Shown one piece after another: positions 61,693 through 64,000 of a stretch of DNA of 64,000 nt. The translations under genes and the position numbers were made by a program. Under the pieces are notes generated by a model. It was not told where the DNA came from. It worked only from the letters and a program-made list of their open reading frames with translations, and did no database searches. The DNA comes from Pseudomonadales bacterium (GTDB taxonomy: Bacteria; Pseudomonadota; Gammaproteobacteria; Pseudomonadales; Azotimanducaceae), in NCBI GenBank assembly GCA_012103505.1, contig WLWP01000001.1:1550001-1614000 (forward strand). The letters are read 5' to 3'. Position 1 is the first letter of the stretch; each line of letters begins with the position of its first letter.

Positions 61693-63632
61693 GCGACGCG
61701 CTCTGGAGCCCAACCGCTCAGGCCATCTCAGATAGTCGCCTCACGGAATTTACGCAGCTCGTTACACAGGACACAGGCCGCAGCTTCGATGACTACAACG
61801 CTTTACATGACTGGAGTATCACTGCCCCAGACCAGTTTTGGCGTCTGGCCTGGCAGTATTTCGATCTTCGCGCATCGGTCGACTCCGATGAGACCGTTGT
61901 CGACCTCAACCTATTCCCCGGGGCGCGCTGGTTCCCAGCTAGCCGTCTAAACTACGCGGAAAATCTTCTAAGGGAAGACTCCGACAAAATCGCTTTTATC
62001 TCCCACCTCGAGAACGGTGAGCGTCAAGAGAAGAGTTATCACGATCTGAACGTTGAAACGGCTGCGATTGCTGAGCATCTAAAGAAACTTGGAATGGAGC
62101 CCGGTGATCGCGTCGCGGGCTGGCTGCCAAATATTCCGGAGACAGCAATCGCAATGTTAGCCGCGTCGAGCATGGGCTGTGTCTGGTCGTCCTGCTCTCC
62201 AGATTTTGGAACGCCCGGCGCGCTCGATCGTTTCGGTCAGATCGCACCAAGGGTCTTATTTGCCTGTGACGGTTACCATTATGCCGGTCGTCGAATTGAT
62301 ATCCGCGATAAAGTTCGGACTATCGCGGCAAGCATCACAAGCATTGAACAGATCGTCTGGATTAAGGTGGTAGACGAAGACTTTGCACTCAATGAGAACG
62401 AGGTGTTCTGGAGCGACGTTCTCGCGACACCGAACAACGGTCTCAGCTTCGCGCAACTGCCTTTCGACCATCCCCTCTACATTCTGTATTCAAGTGGCAC
62501 GACCGGCAAACCAAAATGCATCGTGCACGGCCAAGGCGGCACCCTCATTCAGCATATGAAAGAACATCAGCTTCATCTAGACCTCAACCAAGATGACACC
62601 TTGTTTTTCTTCACAACCTGCGGCTGGATGATGTGGAACTGGCTTGTCTCAGCCTTAGCTACGCGCTGCACGATTGTCCTATTTGACGGTTCGCCTTTTC
62701 ACCCAGGACCACAGGTGATGTTTGACCTTTGTGAAAAGGAAGACGTTACGGTGTTTGGCATCAGTGCCAAGTTTCTTGGCGGTACGCAGAAAGAAGGCGT
62801 TCAGCCAATCAGAACCCATGATCTAGCAAAGATGCGAATGCTGATAAGCACGGGTTCGCCGCTGACCCAAGAAGGCTTTCAATACGTTTATCAAGATATC
62901 AAAAGAGACTGCCACCTCGTATCAATGTCTGGTGGCACCGATCTCATTTCTTGCTTCATGCTTGGCAATCCAAACTTACCGGTCTACGAAGGAGAGCTGC
63001 AAAGTCCTGGGCTTGGTATGGCTGTTGATATTTGGGATGACGATGGCCAATCCATCACAGCAGAGAAAGGCGAACTCGTTTGTACTGTGCCCTTCCCTTC
63101 TGCGCCGGTAGGCTTTTGGGATGACCCAAACAACGCAAAATATCATGCCGCTTACTTCGAAAGATTCGACAACATCTGGGTACACGGCGACTACGCCGAA
63201 AAGACAGTTAACGATGGCTACATCATTCACGGACGATCTGATGCAATCCTCAATCCGGGTGGCGTTCGGATCGGCACCGCAGAGATCTATCGTCAGGTTG
63301 AAGTATTTGATGAGGTCATTGATTCAGTCTGCGTCGGTCAAGAATGGGATGGCGACGTTCGCGTTGTCTTGTTTGTCGTCCTGAGAGATGGCGTTGACCT
63401 CAGCTCGGGATTGATAGATAGAGTAAAGAAACAAATTCGAAACTTCGCATCACCTAGACATACCCCAGCAAAGGTCATCGTTGTCGGAGACATTCCTAGA
63501 ACGATGAGTGGCAAGATCGCGGAGCTTGCAGTTCGAGATACGATACATGGTCGTGAAGTCAAAAATACTTCCGCGCTCGCAAACCCGGAAGCGCTCGTAA
63601 ACTTCCGTGATATAAACGAACTAAATAACTAG
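61689..63632 (+). CDS. Acetoacetyl-CoA synthetase
   Basis: An AMP-forming ligase of 647 residues that activates acetoacetate to acetoacetyl-CoA. LYSSGTTGKPKCIVHGQGG is the nucleotide loop, SMSGGTDLISCFMLGNPNLPVYEGELQ the acetoacetyl-CoA-synthetase-like signature, and HGRSDAILNPGGVRIGTAEIY the hinge. The C-terminal lysine is in PRTMSGKIAELAV. Translation is coupled to the epoxide hydrolase gene. It channels ketone bodies or related short acids into the CoA pool. Confidence 0.93.
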   Translation: MSDALWSPTAQAISDSRLTEFTQLVTQDTGRSFDDYNALHDWSITAPDQFWRLAWQYFDLRASVDSDETVVDLNLFPGARWFPASRLNYAENLLREDSDKIAFISHLENGERQEKSYHDLNVETAAIAEHLKKLGMEPGDRVAGWLPNIPETAIAMLAASSMGCVWSSCSPDFGTPGALDRFGQIAPRVLFACDGYHYAGRRIDIRDKVRTIAASITSIEQIVWIKVVDEDFALNENEVFWSDVLATPNNGLSFAQLPFDHPLYILYSSGTTGKPKCIVHGQGGTLIQHMKEHQLHLDLNQDDTLFFFTTCGWMMWNWLVSALATRCTIVLFDGSPFHPGPQVMFDLCEKEDVTVFGISAKFLGGTQKEGVQPIRTHDLAKMRMLISTGSPLTQEGFQYVYQDIKRDCHLVSMSGGTDLISCFMLGNPNLPVYEGELQSPGLGMAVDIWDDDGQSITAEKGELVCTVPFPSAPVGFWDDPNNAKYHAAYFERFDNIWVHGDYAEKTVNDGYIIHGRSDAILNPGGVRIGTAEIYRQVEVFDEVIDSVCVGQEWDGDVRVVLFVVLRDGVDLSSGLIDRVKKQIRNFASPRHTPAKVIVVGDIPRTMSGKIAELAVRDTIHGREVKNTSALANPEALVNFRDINELNN

Positions 63633-63642
63633 AGGTAAAGAA

Positions 63643-63996
63643 ATGTCTGGCGATCGCAGAGAAAAAGGTCTAGCAATGATGGCAACCCTCTTTGGTCCGC
63701 CGTCTGGCGCTGGCAACCCGATGCCAATGCCACTGCAACGATACACCACTGAGCACTTGTTCGGCGATGTGTGGCAACAAGATGATCTATCCCTACAAGA
63801 ACGTTCCTTGGCTACCTGCACAATGTTGATCGCGCTCAATCGCCCAGAAGAAATGCGTGTCCATTTCACCGGCGCCAAAAACATTGGCATCGAGCGAGAA
63901 AAGCTCGTCGGCGTCATCGCACACGCAGCACACTATGCAGGATGGCCAAACTCAATGGCGGCACTGCGGGCTCTGAACGACGTTTGGCCTGAGTAA
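63643..63996 (+). CDS. Carboxymuconolactone decarboxylase family protein
   Basis: A 117-residue all-helical protein of the CMD/AhpD fold, with LSLQERSLATCTMLIALNRPEEMRVHFTGAKNIGIEREKLVGVIAHAAHYAGWP. There is no CxxC motif as in AhpD, so a decarboxylase or lactonase-like role is more likely than peroxidase activity. The ATG is preceded by GAGGTAAAG. It follows the acetoacetyl-CoA synthetase gene by ten bases and probably ends that operon. The last four bases of the window follow its stop. Confidence 0.85.
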   Translation: MSGDRREKGLAMMATLFGPPSGAGNPMPMPLQRYTTEHLFGDVWQQDDLSLQERSLATCTMLIALNRPEEMRVHFTGAKNIGIEREKLVGVIAHAAHYAGWPNSMAALRALNDVWPE

Positions 63997-64000
63997 AAAC

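Noticed and set aside
1..64000. tRNA, rRNA, riboswitch, transposase, phage or plasmid origin
   Set aside because: No cloverleaf, conserved rRNA segment, transposase, integrase or replication gene was seen on either strand.

Overview
The window is a gene-dense stretch of a bacterial chromosome, most likely from an aerobic heterotrophic gammaproteobacterium, perhaps marine. That placement is an inference from gene content: malate synthase G, RsgA, a BepA-like M48 lipoprotein, a DUF4212/sodium-solute symporter pair, RND efflux, and many acyl-CoA and oxygenase genes. No rRNA or tRNA gene, phage gene, transposase or CRISPR array was seen.

Layout. 1-14.4 kb: a broken MFS/metallo-beta-lactamase junction, an acyl-CoA dehydrogenase, a PEGA/SUMF1-like membrane protein behind an 11-unit 12-bp tandem repeat, metY, small CoA-binding, NTF2-like and DUF3617 proteins, a class I aminotransferase, rsgA, a GNAT enzyme, a NUDIX hydrolase and the symporter pair. 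14.4-29 kb: a GST, glcB, a second acyl-CoA dehydrogenase, then a catabolic block (ABM-domain protein, class III aminotransferase, LLM flavin/F420 enzyme, two SDR/MDR enzymes, a Rieske ferredoxin, two P450s, a ThuA protein, an acyl-CoA synthetase). Two related inverted-repeat elements (14.39 and 18.69 kb) sit in this part.

29.1-34.4 kb holds an acetoin-dehydrogenase-type operon (E1 alpha, E1 beta, AcoX, E2) followed by a TauD/TfdA dioxygenase. Facing it is a minus-strand operon of about 10 kb (44.6 to 34.4 kb). It encodes a complete LivHMGF-type ABC importer, an acyl-CoA ligase, the binding lipoprotein, a homomeric-type Rieske oxygenase, a VOC protein split by a frameshift, an FAD monooxygenase and an exported NTF2-like protein. 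This looks like import, CoA activation and oxidation of one unidentified organic acid. Divergent from livH lies a gene with the full halohydrin dehalogenase signature.

45.5-64 kb: a 65-residue HTH-like protein under a near-perfect LexA box that overlaps its start codon, an M48 protease, gloA, a GST, an RND efflux pair behind a palindromic operator, a PEP-synthase-like phosphotransferase with a translationally coupled small membrane protein that ends in a hairpin with a G-rich loop, an alpha/beta hydrolase, a CitE-like lyase, a diguanylate cyclase, a protein with a TonB-like N-terminus, and a final group of SDR, epoxide hydrolase, acetoacetyl-CoA synthetase and carboxymuconolactone-decarboxylase-like protein.

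No classical transcription factor gene (LysR, TetR, GntR, two-component) was recognised in the 64 kb, although several operator-like palindromes are present. TTG starts are frequent (rsgA, E1 alpha, FAD monooxygenase, Rieske ferredoxin, PEP enzyme).
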